A program made the translations under genes and the position numbers. A DNA stretch of 57,788 nt from Candidatus Poseidonia sp. (GTDB lineage: Archaea; Thermoplasmatota; Poseidoniia; Poseidoniales; Poseidoniaceae). This document shows, piece by piece, positions 44,902 through 54,401 of the stretch. Location: the NCBI GenBank assembly GCA_016778305.1, contig JADHPT010000011.1, positions 1 to 57,788 of the forward strand, given 5' to 3'. How positions within the stretch are numbered: the stretch's first letter is position 1; every line of letters begins with the position of its first letter. Under the pieces are notes generated by a model. The model made no database searches, was not told where the DNA came from, and worked only from the letters and a program-made list of their open reading frames with translations.

Positions 44902-45471
44902 ATGCCCGCTTCTCCGCTGAGTGTTCTGAGGCTCGGCTACCGTAAGGGGCGAGATCCACGAATCACCACCCATCTTGCTTTGGTTTCACGTGCCCTTGGT
45001 GCTGATCGCTTTCTTTTGGCGGGAGATGAAGATTCGGACCTCTTTTCCAATGTAGAATCTGTCAATGAACGCTTTGGCGGCTCCATGGAATGTGAATACA
45101 TCAAGGGCTCCATGGGGTGGCTGAAGCGTTTCGTGGAAGAGGATGCAGGTGATGGTCAACCGGGTGTTGCTGTTCATTTGACCATGTACGGTGAACCCTA
45201 CCGAGACGTGATTCCTCGTATCCGTCGTGATCGCCCCGTCGTCCTTGTGGTGGGTGGTGCAAAAGTACCAGGGGACGTGTTTCAACACGCACAATACAAC
45301 GTTGCTGTCGGCAATCAGCCTCATTCGGAAGTAGCCGCTCTTGCCCTCTTCATGGAGGCTTGGTTTGGCGAGGGTGGAAGTGAACGACACTTCCCAGATG
45401 CACGCTTGATTATCGAACCTTCCGCTCGAGGAAAGTCAGTGATTGACAAGCAACGGTTGGAAGAAGAGTAA
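44902..45471 (+). CDS. trm56: tRNA (cytidine-56-2'-O)-methyltransferase aTrm56
   Basis: A 189-residue enzyme that methylates C56 in the T-loop of archaeal tRNAs, using S-adenosylmethionine. It belongs to the SPOUT family: VLRLGYRKGRDPRITTHLAL at the N-terminus, ALGADRFLLAGDED, VHLTMYG, VLVVGGAKVPGDVF and the knot-forming YNVAVGNQPHSEVAALALFM. Length fits. Residues before the ATG at 44902 do not match the family, so this start is preferred. The archaea-specific function supports the assignment of the contig. Confidence 0.95.
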   Translation: MPASPLSVLRLGYRKGRDPRITTHLALVSRALGADRFLLAGDEDSDLFSNVESVNERFGGSMECEYIKGSMGWLKRFVEEDAGDGQPGVAVHLTMYGEPYRDVIPRIRRDRPVVLVVGGAKVPGDVFQHAQYNVAVGNQPHSEVAALALFMEAWFGEGGSERHFPDARLIIEPSARGKSVIDKQRLEEE

Positions 45472-45588
45472 TCAACTGGTTACTCGTGCTACTGTGTCTA
45501 ATTTTTTTGGCAATTACCTTCCGTTCATTCTGAATTTCCCCAAGCCATACCGCACCCAATCATTATGGGGGGCCTTTGACGACAAAAT

Positions 45589-46899
45589 GTGATGTTAGGG
45601 GGCGAAAGCGCGAATACGCGGTCATTCCCTGCGACCCATCGTCTCTACAATCCCCATCCATTGTCGATTTCTGATGCCGCCGACGGCCTGACAGAAGGGG
45701 TAGAACTCCCTGCTGGAGCCAGTGGACCAGGTGTCTTGCTCACAGCAGACGGAGGCCGCTATCTCGGAGACTTATTTGGGGCTCAAAGCCATGGTTCGGG
45801 TGAATTGGTCTTCACCACCGGCATGATGGGCTATCAAGAATCATTGACAGATCCTTCCTTTGCGGGCCAAGTCCTCACCTTTACCTATCCGCTGATAGGC
45901 AATTATGGTGTTCATGCAGGGGCTTCTGAATCCCGTAAGGTATGGCCAAAAGGCGTCGTTGTCCGTCATGCCATGCATCAACCAGACCATCGTCACTCAG
46001 TCGGAACCGTTGATGAATTGCTTCGTCTCCACGGAATTCCTGGCATCCAAAACATCGACACGAGAGCCATTACTCGACGTGTTCGTGAACTCGGTACGGT
46101 GCTTTGTGTCTTTGGCCCAATCGACCAAGAAGCGATGTTGCGCAAGGACCTCGAACACCTCACGTCGCCAGAACTCGAAGACTTGGTGGATGAGGTTTCG
46201 ATTGATGAAGCAATCATCCTCAACGAAGGTGTTACCGATGAATTGGGAGGTCAAAAACCACGACTTGGTGTTCTTGATTGTGGTGTGAAGTACAATATTT
46301 TGCGTCAACTTTGCATGGTCTTTGAAGTGGTTTGGTGTCCACCCGATATCAGCTATCATGAATTACGAAACGAGTATGCTATTGACGCCCTTTTCTGCAG
46401 CAACGGTCCAGGCGACCCTGCACACCCCGGCAAAGCAACCTCGGCTCGCAATACCTTGGCACAAGCTGTTGCAGATGGGCTTCCTGTCATGGGCATTTGC
46501 TTGGGTCACCAATTGATGGGCTTGGCATCGGGTCTGCAGACCTACAAGATGCGCTATGGTCACCGTGGCGCTAACCAACCTGTTGTTGATCTGCAGGACC
46601 AAACCGTTGCCATTACAAGCCAAAATCACGGCTTTGCAGTTGCTCATCCACACGATGGAATGCTCGCAGCCCATCCAACTGGGGCGACTTCCCCGCCGGT
46701 CACCAACCAACACGGGGCTGAGGTTGAAGTGCGCTACATCAATGCCAACGATGGCACCGTTGAAGGCCTGGATGTTATCGGAAAGCCCTGCTTTACCGTA
46801 CAATTTCACCCTGAGGCCAGCCCGGGCCCACACGATGCTGCGTCCCTGTTTTATCGGTTCAGATCCATCGTGGACCATCATCTTGGAGGTGAATCCTGA
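45589..46899 (+). CDS. carA: Carbamoyl-phosphate synthase small (glutaminase) subunit
   Basis: 436 residues. The small-subunit N-domain (LLTADGGRYLGDLFGAQ, ELVFTTGMMGYQE) is followed by the class I glutaminase: DCGVKYNILRQL, CSNGPGDPAH, the nucleophile Cys in GICLGHQLMGLASG and the His-Glu pair in VQFHPEASPGPHD. It feeds ammonia to CarB for arginine and pyrimidine synthesis. The N-terminus is 25-30 residues longer than normal; a GTG at 45589 or ATG at 45592 starts it. It is coupled to carB by a one-base overlap. Confidence 0.96.
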   Translation: MMLGGESANTRSFPATHRLYNPHPLSISDAADGLTEGVELPAGASGPGVLLTADGGRYLGDLFGAQSHGSGELVFTTGMMGYQESLTDPSFAGQVLTFTYPLIGNYGVHAGASESRKVWPKGVVVRHAMHQPDHRHSVGTVDELLRLHGIPGIQNIDTRAITRRVRELGTVLCVFGPIDQEAMLRKDLEHLTSPELEDLVDEVSIDEAIILNEGVTDELGGQKPRLGVLDCGVKYNILRQLCMVFEVVWCPPDISYHELRNEYAIDALFCSNGPGDPAHPGKATSARNTLAQAVADGLPVMGICLGHQLMGLASGLQTYKMRYGHRGANQPVVDLQDQTVAITSQNHGFAVAHPHDGMLAAHPTGATSPPVTNQHGAEVEVRYINANDGTVEGLDVIGKPCFTVQFHPEASPGPHDAASLFYRFRSIVDHHLGGES

Positions 46900-49800
46900 T
46901 GCCTCGTCGTGATGATTTGGAAACCATCATGGTCTTGGGCAGTGGTCCCATTAAGATTGGTCAGGCGGCTGAGTTTGACTTCTCTGGTTCCCAAGCCGTG
47001 CGTGCGCTTCGTGAGGATGGCTACCGTGTTATCCTGGTCAATTCCAATCCAGCAACCATTCAAAATGATCCGGAAATGGCAGATGTGGTCTACATTGAAC
47101 CTCTTCTACCCGATACCATCGCTCGTATTATTGAGAAAGAACGCCCGTGTGCTTTATTGGCCGGGATGGGCGGTCAAACAGCCTTGAATATCGCCAGTGA
47201 ACTTTCCCACAATGGCACCTTGGAGCGTTTGAATGTTGAATTAATAGGCTCAGATCTTGATGCCATTGACAAAGCCGAAGACCGAGAATTGTTCAATAAG
47301 GTCTGTGAATCGATCAACCTGCCCATCAGTCAGGCCGTTGCATGTCACACCATCGACGAAGTGATCGCAGCCGCTCAGTCCATCGGCAGTTGGCCCATTC
47401 TGATTCGTCCTGCCTTTACCCTTGGTGGCCTTGGTGGGGGAACTGCAAGAGACATGGGTGAACTGGTTGAAATCTCTCAACTTGGCCTCCGAAATTCACG
47501 TATTTCCCAAGTATTGATTGAAGAATCCATTCTCGGATGGCAGGAATTGGAATACGAAGTCATGCGTGACGAAGCAGACAATGCAACCATCGTCTGCACG
47601 ATGGAGAACATTGACCCCATGGGCGTCCACACTGGTGAATCCACGGTTGTAGCCCCCCTGCAATCATTTAGTGATGCAGATCACCAACGATTGCGAAATC
47701 AGGCCCTCGCCCTCATTCGCGCCTTGAATATCAAAGGTGGTTGCAACGTACAATTTGCCTTCAACCAATTCACTGGAGAAATCCGAGTGATTGAAGTCAA
47801 CCCTCGTGTATCCCGTTCATCAGCCCTTGCATCAAAGGCAACTGGATACCCCATTGCCCGCATGGCTGCAAAGATCGCCGTGGGATACACCCTCGATGAA
47901 TTGCCCAATCCCATCACGGGTGAGGGCACAACTGCAGCCTTTGAGCCAACCTTGGATTATTGCGTTGTCAAAATCCCTCGCTGGCCTTTCGACAAGTTCA
48001 GGACTGCAGACCGAACGCTTGGGACCTCGATGAAGTCGACCGGAGAGGTCATGGCGATTGGGCGGAATTTCGAGGAAGCATTCCTCAAAGCATGGGCGTC
48101 GCTCGAACAGGGTTGCGCTCATCCACGTCCACTGACACGAGCCGATGAATCCGAAGGGGAAGGAATGAGCCAGCGTGCCCATGAATCACTGCCTGATGCA
48201 ACGCTCATCGGTTGGTTGTCCGTGGCAACAGACCGACGCATGGGTGCCCTTTTGGAAGCCTTCCGAAGACAATGGACGGTTGAGAGAGTGCATGAAATCA
48301 CCCGCATTACCCGCTGGTTCCTTTACGGCTTTGAACGCCTTGCAAACATGGAACGATCGATTGTAGAGCGTGGTGTGTCGCCCACTGAACTGGGTCTTGA
48401 TGAACTTCGTTTGTGGAAGAGTCATGGTTTTTCAGACGCCCATATTGCCGATGCACTGGCTGGTTTCCCTCCTGAAGGCCTCAAATCACTCAACGCGGCA
48501 CAGGGTGAGCGAGCAGTTATGCAGCGCCGACACGAACTTGAACTGCATCCTTGCTACCGAATGGTCGATTCGTGTGCTGCAGAATTTGCTGCAAAGACGC
48601 CGTATTATTACTCCACGTACGAACCGTATGGTGATGCTGGTATTGACCTCCTTCCCGATTTGGAATCAAGGACTAAGGAACGACTCGTTGCGATTGGAAG
48701 CGGGCCTATACGAATCGGTCAAGGCATTGAATTTGATTATGGCTGTGTCCATGCCGTCAAAGCGATTCGAGAGGCTGGAAAAGATGCAATTTTGATCAAT
48801 AACAATCCTGAAACGGTTTCAACAGATTTCGATACTTCCGACCGATTGTACTTTGACCCGCTTACGTTGGAGTATGTAAGTGAAATTTTACTTAGGGAGC
48901 AGGCGCACGGAATCTTGTTGCAATTTGGTGGTCAAACAGCGATCAACCTTGCCCTTCCTCTCGAAGCGAGGTTGCCGGATTTGGCTCTCAAGGGGCTGGA
49001 TTTGAGCATCAGAGGTTCCTCTTGTGACGCCATTGACGAAGCGAGTGACCGAGAACGATTCGAGGCCTTTGCAAAACGACACGGTCTGCGAATGCCCCGA
49101 GGTGCCACGGGTACCAGCGCTGATGACCTGCGTGCAGCAGTTGAGCAGATCGGCTTCCCCGTACTGATTCGTCCATCCTATGTACTGGGTGGTCGCGGCA
49201 TGGAGATACTCTCCAATCAACAACAGCTCGACGGCTACTTGCGTGAAGCCTACCTTGCGCCGGACAAACCTTTGCTCGTCGATGAATACCTCGGCCATGC
49301 TACGGAATTGGACGTCGATGCCGCTGCTGACGGTGAAGACGTCCTGGTTGGCGCTATCATGGAACATCTCGAAGAGGCTGGAATCCATTCGGGAGACTCA
49401 ACGTGCTTTATCCCAACTCAAAACATCTCTGAAGCCATGCTTGAGAAGGTGGCAGAGCAGACCCGAATCATTGGCCTTGGCTTGAATATCATCGGCTGTT
49501 TCAACATTCAATTCGCTATTCAGGGGGAGGATTTGTACGTCCTCGAGGTCAACCCACGCTCCTCTCGAACCGTGCCCTTCGTTGCAAAAGCATCCGGGCT
49601 TCCTCTCGCACGAATTGCAGCCAGAATCACCATCGGTCAGCCACTCAAAGAACAAGAAATACCACGGCGCACCTCCGGGCAAGTCTGTGTAAAGGCACCC
49701 GTATTCCCCTTCATCAAGTTGCGAGGCCTCGATCCTGCACCGGGCCCAGAGATGAAATCAACCGGTGAAGTCTACGGATCCGATGAACGGGCAGATATGG

Positions 49801-50243
49801 CCTATCTCAAAGCACGGCTCGCCACTGAAGTTCCCGTAGCAACAGAAGGAGGAGCCTACCTGACCGTTCGTGATGAAGACAAAGAAAACCTGTTGCCGGT
49901 GGCGAAGAGCCTCGTTGCTATGGGCTTCACGCTCTATGCCACAGGTGGTACCTCTGACATTCTACGTCGTCATGAGATTCCAGTAACCACGGTTTACAGG
50001 ATTGCAGAAGGCAAGCATCCAGACGCCCTTGACCTCATGCGCCAAGGGAATGTATCCTTCATTGTCAATGTTCCAACGATTTCGGGTGGTGCGGTGCGTG
50101 ACGGTAACATGATGCGCCGCCTTGCGGTTGAACTCAACATTCCATTTGTCACCACCATACGCGGTGCAGTCATGGAAGCGGCTGCCATGAAGGCCCATAT
50201 TGAAGAGACACTTGAGCCAAGGAAATTGACGGTTCACTACTGA
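46899..50243 (+). CDS. carB: Carbamoyl-phosphate synthase large subunit
   Basis: 1114 residues with the two homologous ATP-grasp halves. First: MVLGSGPIKIGQAAEFDFSG, MGGQTALN, GGTARDMGEL and EVNPRVSRSSALASKATGYP. Second: AIGSGPIRIGQGIEFDYG, ILINNNPETVSTDFDTSDRLY, LQFGGQTAINLALPL and EVNPRSSRTVPFVAKASGLP. An allosteric MGS-like domain closes it (GFTLYATGGTSDILRRHEI, VSFIVNVPT). The enzyme makes carbamoyl phosphate from bicarbonate, glutamine-derived ammonia and two ATP. Slightly longer than the usual 1070. Confidence 0.97.
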   Translation: MPRRDDLETIMVLGSGPIKIGQAAEFDFSGSQAVRALREDGYRVILVNSNPATIQNDPEMADVVYIEPLLPDTIARIIEKERPCALLAGMGGQTALNIASELSHNGTLERLNVELIGSDLDAIDKAEDRELFNKVCESINLPISQAVACHTIDEVIAAAQSIGSWPILIRPAFTLGGLGGGTARDMGELVEISQLGLRNSRISQVLIEESILGWQELEYEVMRDEADNATIVCTMENIDPMGVHTGESTVVAPLQSFSDADHQRLRNQALALIRALNIKGGCNVQFAFNQFTGEIRVIEVNPRVSRSSALASKATGYPIARMAAKIAVGYTLDELPNPITGEGTTAAFEPTLDYCVVKIPRWPFDKFRTADRTLGTSMKSTGEVMAIGRNFEEAFLKAWASLEQGCAHPRPLTRADESEGEGMSQRAHESLPDATLIGWLSVATDRRMGALLEAFRRQWTVERVHEITRITRWFLYGFERLANMERSIVERGVSPTELGLDELRLWKSHGFSDAHIADALAGFPPEGLKSLNAAQGERAVMQRRHELELHPCYRMVDSCAAEFAAKTPYYYSTYEPYGDAGIDLLPDLESRTKERLVAIGSGPIRIGQGIEFDYGCVHAVKAIREAGKDAILINNNPETVSTDFDTSDRLYFDPLTLEYVSEILLREQAHGILLQFGGQTAINLALPLEARLPDLALKGLDLSIRGSSCDAIDEASDRERFEAFAKRHGLRMPRGATGTSADDLRAAVEQIGFPVLIRPSYVLGGRGMEILSNQQQLDGYLREAYLAPDKPLLVDEYLGHATELDVDAAADGEDVLVGAIMEHLEEAGIHSGDSTCFIPTQNISEAMLEKVAEQTRIIGLGLNIIGCFNIQFAIQGEDLYVLEVNPRSSRTVPFVAKASGLPLARIAARITIGQPLKEQEIPRRTSGQVCVKAPVFPFIKLRGLDPAPGPEMKSTGEVYGSDERADMAYLKARLATEVPVATEGGAYLTVRDEDKENLLPVAKSLVAMGFTLYATGGTSDILRRHEIPVTTVYRIAEGKHPDALDLMRQGNVSFIVNVPTISGGAVRDGNMMRRLAVELNIPFVTTIRGAVMEAAAMKAHIEETLEPRKLTVHY

Positions 50244-50268
50244 AGAAAAAACACCCATTTATGTTCTC

Positions 50269-51960
50269 ATGGTATCATCTTTCGCCATGGAAGCAGGACA
50301 ATCTCTTCTTCTTGATGCATCCAAAGGTCATGGGTTTTTCGCATCTCAATTGAAATCAGTACGGCCTAAAGACGCTCAACGATGGGTCTGGTTGGCCTAC
50401 GACCAGCTCCATCTTTCCTTTCTTGACAGTCTCAAGAGTGAGGACAGCGAACTTGGAGTGATCATGATTGAATCATCACTCAAGGGACGAAGCATGCCAT
50501 TCCATCAGCAAAAATTAGCCTTCTTGCTATCAAATCAACGGCATTTTGCCTTGGAAGTTCAAGCCCAAGGCTATCCGGTGCATTTCATTTCGACGAACCT
50601 TTCCTTCGGCGATGCGCTCGGTCATCTCGGTGAATTCGGAGTGATCGAATCCTTCCAGCATGCCGAGCGGAGCCTGCGTACGTCGATTGCAACACTGGTG
50701 GATGCGGGAAAGATCGTAGTACATTCACATCCGGGATGGCTTACCCGTCGTGAATGGTTTGAATCAAGCGTTGGAATTGAGCCGCCGTTTCGAATGGATA
50801 AATTCTATAGAAAAGTGCGCAAGGAGACGGGATGGCTCATGGAGGATGGAAAACCAGTGGGAGGCAAGTACAGCTTTGATGCTGAGAATCGCTTTCCATG
50901 GAAGGGCGAGGATCAACCACCACCTGCCCCCGTCTATTCGGTAGATGAAATGGATGAAGAAGTTACTGAAATGGTCCGGGACCTATTTGGTGACCATCCA
51001 GGGCATGTCGACCTTTCCACCGTTCCAACCTCAAAGGATGATGTAACACAAGCCCTTGCATTTGCGCTGCAATGCCTGCCTCATTTTGGGCGTTATGAAG
51101 ATGCCATGACCGAGAAGAGCATCGGCCTCTTTCATTCACGCCTTGCATCCTTGACCAATCTCCATCGCTTGTTGCCCGTTCACATCGTCGAAGCAATTCT
51201 GGATTCACAGGCTCCATTGAACAGTGTGGAAGGCTTCCTGCGTCAAATGATTTGGCGAGAGTATGTCCACCACGTTCACGATGTGACGGATGGCTTTCGA
51301 AGCCTTGATGTCCAGCGAAGTTCAGCCCAACGGGGTGCACGGTGGCAGCATGCACCTGCAGGCACCGAACAGGATCATCCAAATTTCTTGAACCAGCAAG
51401 AAGCCCTTCCTCAAGCCTATTGGGGCTCAACAAGTGGCTTGCGTTGTCTTGACGCCTGCGTTGAACCGGTCATGGATGAGGGATGGACACATCACATTCC
51501 ACGCCTCATGGTGTTGAGCAATGTCGCCAATCTTTTGGACGTCAATCCTCGTGAATTGACCGATTGGTTCCATGCGGCCTTCATCGATGCCTATGATTGG
51601 GTTGTTGAACCGAATGTCTTGGGAATGGGTACCTTTGCCTTGGGGACTGCCATGATGACCAAGCCCTATGTGGCCGGTAGCGCCTATATCAATCGGATGA
51701 GCGACCACTGCAAATCATGTGCGTTCCACCCGAAGAAGAACTGCCCGATGACCCGTCTTTACTGGGCCTATCTCGCACGGCACGGAGAGGCATTTGAAGG
51801 CAATCATCGCATGTCGATGACCCTGCGTAACGTTCAACGACGTTCTCCAGAGGAACGAGCGTTGGATGCTGCGACCTTCGAGCATGTCAAACAGGTTCTC
51901 GCTCAGGGGAAGACATTGCACCCAGAAGGTGTTCACGACCTTCGTCAGTGGACGTCATGA
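50269..51960 (+). CDS. FeS-type (6-4) photolyase-related protein
   Basis: A 563-residue photolyase/cryptochrome of the iron-sulfur bacterial group (FeS-BCP, DPRP family), which repairs UV damage using light. FAD-domain phrases include FLRQMIWREYVHHVHDV, PRLMVLSNVANLLDVNPRE, YDWVVEPNVLGMGTFALG and KPYVAGSAYINRMSDHC. Four cysteines that can bind the 4Fe-4S cluster are C397, C481, C484 and C492 (DHCKSCAFHPKKNC). The N-terminal Rossmann domain begins AYDQLHLSFLD. A Met at residue 7 could also start it. The 3' end overlaps nei by 6 nt. DNA repair by light fits a surface-ocean cell. Confidence 0.93.
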   Translation: MVSSFAMEAGQSLLLDASKGHGFFASQLKSVRPKDAQRWVWLAYDQLHLSFLDSLKSEDSELGVIMIESSLKGRSMPFHQQKLAFLLSNQRHFALEVQAQGYPVHFISTNLSFGDALGHLGEFGVIESFQHAERSLRTSIATLVDAGKIVVHSHPGWLTRREWFESSVGIEPPFRMDKFYRKVRKETGWLMEDGKPVGGKYSFDAENRFPWKGEDQPPPAPVYSVDEMDEEVTEMVRDLFGDHPGHVDLSTVPTSKDDVTQALAFALQCLPHFGRYEDAMTEKSIGLFHSRLASLTNLHRLLPVHIVEAILDSQAPLNSVEGFLRQMIWREYVHHVHDVTDGFRSLDVQRSSAQRGARWQHAPAGTEQDHPNFLNQQEALPQAYWGSTSGLRCLDACVEPVMDEGWTHHIPRLMVLSNVANLLDVNPRELTDWFHAAFIDAYDWVVEPNVLGMGTFALGTAMMTKPYVAGSAYINRMSDHCKSCAFHPKKNCPMTRLYWAYLARHGEAFEGNHRMSMTLRNVQRRSPEERALDAATFEHVKQVLAQGKTLHPEGVHDLRQWTS

Positions 51961-52785
51961 ACGCAACGATGGCTGACAGGTTGGACAATAATCCAAACGC
52001 CGTCCTGCGTATCGTTTGCGAAGCACCAGGTTTCCACAACTCAGACAGGGTCTGTCGTTACGGCAAAAAACAGCATGCCGCCACATTCGGCGAGGTTCTC
52101 CTCGTGCTTTGCTGGCCTCTGCGACATCTAAATCCACGGTGATGCCTTTGTGTTCATAGGCTTGTACGGTGATGTCTTTGATGCATTTTGCCCACCTGTC
52201 AAGCGTTGCTTCATCGAGGTCGCAGGGACGATCATCGGGGTGAACTCCGGCTGCGTGAAGGATTTCAGATCGGAGGTAATTCCCCAAACCTGCAAAGGAT
52301 CGCTGATCAAGCATGAGTGTTGCACCTTTCTTTCTATAGATTTTCATTGAACGAAGGTGTTTCGCCAAAACCTCCGTCGTAACGTGTTCATCAAGGACAT
52401 CTGGACCCAAGCGGGCAAGGAAGGTATGCCCGTTTTCTTCTGGTGTTGGCAGCAGTGAAATGTCCGTGGCAGACCAAAGCCGTACGGCGTGTTTGTCCGT
52501 CAAAAATTCCGCTCGTAGTGAACGGTTTGAACGAGGGTCTGTTGTTCTCAAGTGCACGGTCCACCGCCCGTAAAGCTGGTTGTGACTGTACATTGTCCAT
52601 CCACTGCTGAATCGAATCAACATCGCTTTGCCTCGGCTGGTTACGCTGAGCACTTCGTGACCTTCAATGAGGTGGCTTTGATCGATCAGTGAAGGGTAGG
52701 GCCACTGGCCCGCTTGAACGGTCTTGCCGATCAATGCCTTGCCGATACGGTCGGCGGCGCGACGTATCTCGGGGCCTTCTGGCAT
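51955..52785 (-). CDS. nei: Endonuclease VIII-like DNA glycosylase (Nei/Fpg family)
   Basis: A 276-residue bifunctional glycosylase/AP lyase that removes oxidised bases. The catalytic N-terminus is PEGPEIRRAADRI, as in E. coli Nei (Pro1 after Met removal, Glu2). The helix-two-turn-helix segment has QRSFAGLGNYLRSEILHAAGVHP with the conserved Asn in GNYLRSEIL. A C-terminal zinc finger has C-x2-C-x15-C-x2-C (CLSCGNLVLRKRYAGRRL, then CPTC). Few archaea have this bacterial family. It converges on the photolyase, and the next genes upstream on the same strand are small unknowns. Confidence 0.94.
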   Translation of the reverse strand: MPEGPEIRRAADRIGKALIGKTVQAGQWPYPSLIDQSHLIEGHEVLSVTSRGKAMLIRFSSGWTMYSHNQLYGRWTVHLRTTDPRSNRSLRAEFLTDKHAVRLWSATDISLLPTPEENGHTFLARLGPDVLDEHVTTEVLAKHLRSMKIYRKKGATLMLDQRSFAGLGNYLRSEILHAAGVHPDDRPCDLDEATLDRWAKCIKDITVQAYEHKGITVDLDVAEASKARGEPRRMWRHAVFCRNDRPCLSCGNLVLRKRYAGRRLDYCPTCQPSLRS

Positions 52786-52847
52786 GGTTGACCCTCGCCG
52801 TGTTCCCTATCAAGGAATGTTTCTCCTACAGAACGACCGCTATCGAT

Positions 52848-53150
52848 TCAATCAATGATTTTTTCAATCTTGAACGATTTGTCGTCGTGACCCCATCGAA
52901 CCTCGCCGGGTGTCTCGATGCGGAAGTATTTGGTACCAAATTCAAGCCCTATCTCTGGGTGTTCCTCTTCCAACTTGACGTAAATCCGGTCGCTGTAGGC
53001 TCCATGGCTACCAACTGATGCTACTCCGCGAATACCGTCAACCATCACGGGGTGAGGTTCTGATAGGTCAGCGGGATTGAACGGCGTTGCATCTTGAGCA
53101 AGTCGTAGGTTTTCTTCGGTGCCGGGTATGGTTTTCGGTTGATCTTCCAT
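52848..53150 (-). CDS. Hypothetical protein, 100 residues
   Basis: A soluble acidic protein without known motifs. Residues 1-30 look extended (PGTEENLRLAQDATPFNPAD); the rest has alternating strands (VMVDGIRGVASVGS, RIYVKLEEEH, GEVRWGHDDKSFKIEKI) suggesting a small beta fold. It sits 62 nt upstream of nei and may share its transcript. No family assigned. Confidence 0.55.
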   Translation of the reverse strand: MEDQPKTIPGTEENLRLAQDATPFNPADLSEPHPVMVDGIRGVASVGSHGAYSDRIYVKLEEEHPEIGLEFGTKYFRIETPGEVRWGHDDKSFKIEKIID

Positions 53151-53183
53151 ACCTTTGCATGGTGATGAGCCTATTTAAACCAA

Positions 53184-53666
53184 TCAGGGGTCAATTTGAA
53201 TGTTGGAATCAAGGGCTGACAGCCCTGCAGCTTCTGCTTGAGCAGCGATACGACGAAGCGAACGCATCGCATCGTCAATCGTCTCCACTTGTTCTGAGAA
53301 TTGGGTGGGAGGCCATCCGCAATTGATGACATCGGCTTCAACGCTGCTCTCTTCAATCCATGCAGCGCAAGCAGATCCGTAGCACATTGCTTTGAAGCGG
53401 GCGATGTCAATCCAAAAGGTCGTGCGATGGCAGACGGGGCAAACTCGGCATTCAAATTCAGAAAGCATGGTCACAGCATCGTCGCCCACAACGTCCACTT
53501 CCCACGATGCGATGCTGGCTCGTTCAAGGGGCACCTGGTGTGATTTTTTGAGGAAGGAACGAAGGACGTTCATGGCGGTTTCTTGGGTGCTGAAGCAGCC
53601 CATCCCGACCACAGCCCCGTTCTCCTCAACGGCACTTGGAACATAGATGCGCCCGGTCATGACCAT
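53184..53666 (-). CDS. Hypothetical protein with a zinc-ribbon-like cysteine set
   Basis: A 160-residue protein. A central cysteine cluster (CRVCPVCHRTTFW, then FKAMCYGSACAAW) could bind zinc; the spacing C-x2-C-x2-C ... C-x4-C is not a classic zinc ribbon. The N-terminal half has strand-like stretches (RIYVPSAVEENGAVVGMGCF); the C-terminus forms a helix (TIDDAMRSLRRIAAQAEAAG). Two Met codons in a row (53666 and 53660) could start it. Next to folB. Function unknown. Confidence 0.55.
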   Translation of the reverse strand: MVMTGRIYVPSAVEENGAVVGMGCFSTQETAMNVLRSFLKKSHQVPLERASIASWEVDVVGDDAVTMLSEFECRVCPVCHRTTFWIDIARFKAMCYGSACAAWIEESSVEADVINCGWPPTQFSEQVETIDDAMRSLRRIAAQAEAAGLSALDSNIQIDP

Positions 53667-53701
53667 GATGGTGGGTGAGCGAGGTGGCGTTTAAGCATCG
53701 C

Positions 53702-54064
53702 TCAATTCCGCTGCCAAATCGCCTCAATCACGGGCAAACCGCCCGGATGGGGCAAGGGAGCCTGTGGTTTTTCGATGCGGACGCTCAATTCACGAACGCA
53801 GGCATGCGTGCTGATGATGGAAATGATCTGGTCGGCCATCTCTTCCATCAGTCGTATGGGTTCCTCGCTCTCGAGCATCACTTTGTCAACAGCGATTTGG
53901 AGATCTGCGTAATTGAGCGTTTGATCGAGTTCTTGGATGGCTGAGCCTTGGCCGAGGGTGGCCCAAATCGTGAACACAAAGGGTTGGGCTTGCTCGTGTT
54001 CGTACTGGTAATAGCCGTGAGTGGCCATGACTTCGTAGCCTTCGAGTCCAACACGCCACTGCAT
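53702..54064 (-). CDS. folB: Dihydroneopterin aldolase (FolB-like)
   Basis: A 120-residue enzyme that cleaves 7,8-dihydroneopterin to 6-hydroxymethyl-dihydropterin in folate synthesis. The T-fold is visible: EGYEVMATHGYYQYEHEQAQ (substrate-site Tyr/His/Glu region), FTIWATLG, LNYADLQIAV, MEEMADQIISII and RIEKPQAPLPHPGG. The EKPxAP motif holds the Lys that binds the pterin. With FolP at 43310 it provides two steps of the bacterial-type folate pathway. The parvulin stop lies 8 nt upstream, so it is in the same transcript. Confidence 0.88.
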   Translation of the reverse strand: MQWRVGLEGYEVMATHGYYQYEHEQAQPFVFTIWATLGQGSAIQELDQTLNYADLQIAVDKVMLESEEPIRLMEEMADQIISIISTHACVRELSVRIEKPQAPLPHPGGLPVIEAIWQRN

Positions 54065-54072
54065 GAGATCAC

Positions 54073-54363
54073 CTATTCTTCGTCCCGCTCATGGACCCAA
54101 ATGAGGTGGTAACCAAATTGAGTCTTGACCGGTGTTGAAACCGTTTTGACGGGTGTTGACCAAACGGCGTCTTCGAATTCACGGACCATCCTGCCTTTGC
54201 GAAACCAGCCCAAATCTCCGCCTTTTTGGCTTGAAGGGCACGTGCTTTTCTTTCGGGCTAATTTTTGGAAATCCTTCAATTTGGCCACTTTGTCCTTGAT
54301 TTGAACGGCCTCGCTCTTGGATTCAACCAAGATGTGTGAGGCCCAAGCGCTCGGTGCGACCAT
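54073..54363 (-). CDS. Parvulin-type peptidyl-prolyl isomerase
   Basis: A 96-residue single-domain parvulin. Family strings: AWASHILVESKSEA, FQKLARKKSTCPSS, KGGDLGWFRKGRMVREFEDAVW and FGYHLIWVHERD. It speeds proline cis-trans isomerisation in the cytosol; no signal peptide or targeting helix is present. The same minimal form is known from thaumarchaeal and bacterial PinA/PpiC. The ATG at 54363 has GGTGA 4 nt upstream and is preferred to 54402, which would overlap the peptidase gene. Confidence 0.92.
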   Translation of the reverse strand: MVAPSAWASHILVESKSEAVQIKDKVAKLKDFQKLARKKSTCPSSQKGGDLGWFRKGRMVREFEDAVWSTPVKTVSTPVKTQFGYHLIWVHERDEE

Positions 54364-54401
54364 ACCTTCACCACTTTGAGTCGTGTTTTGAACCCCTCGC
54401 A

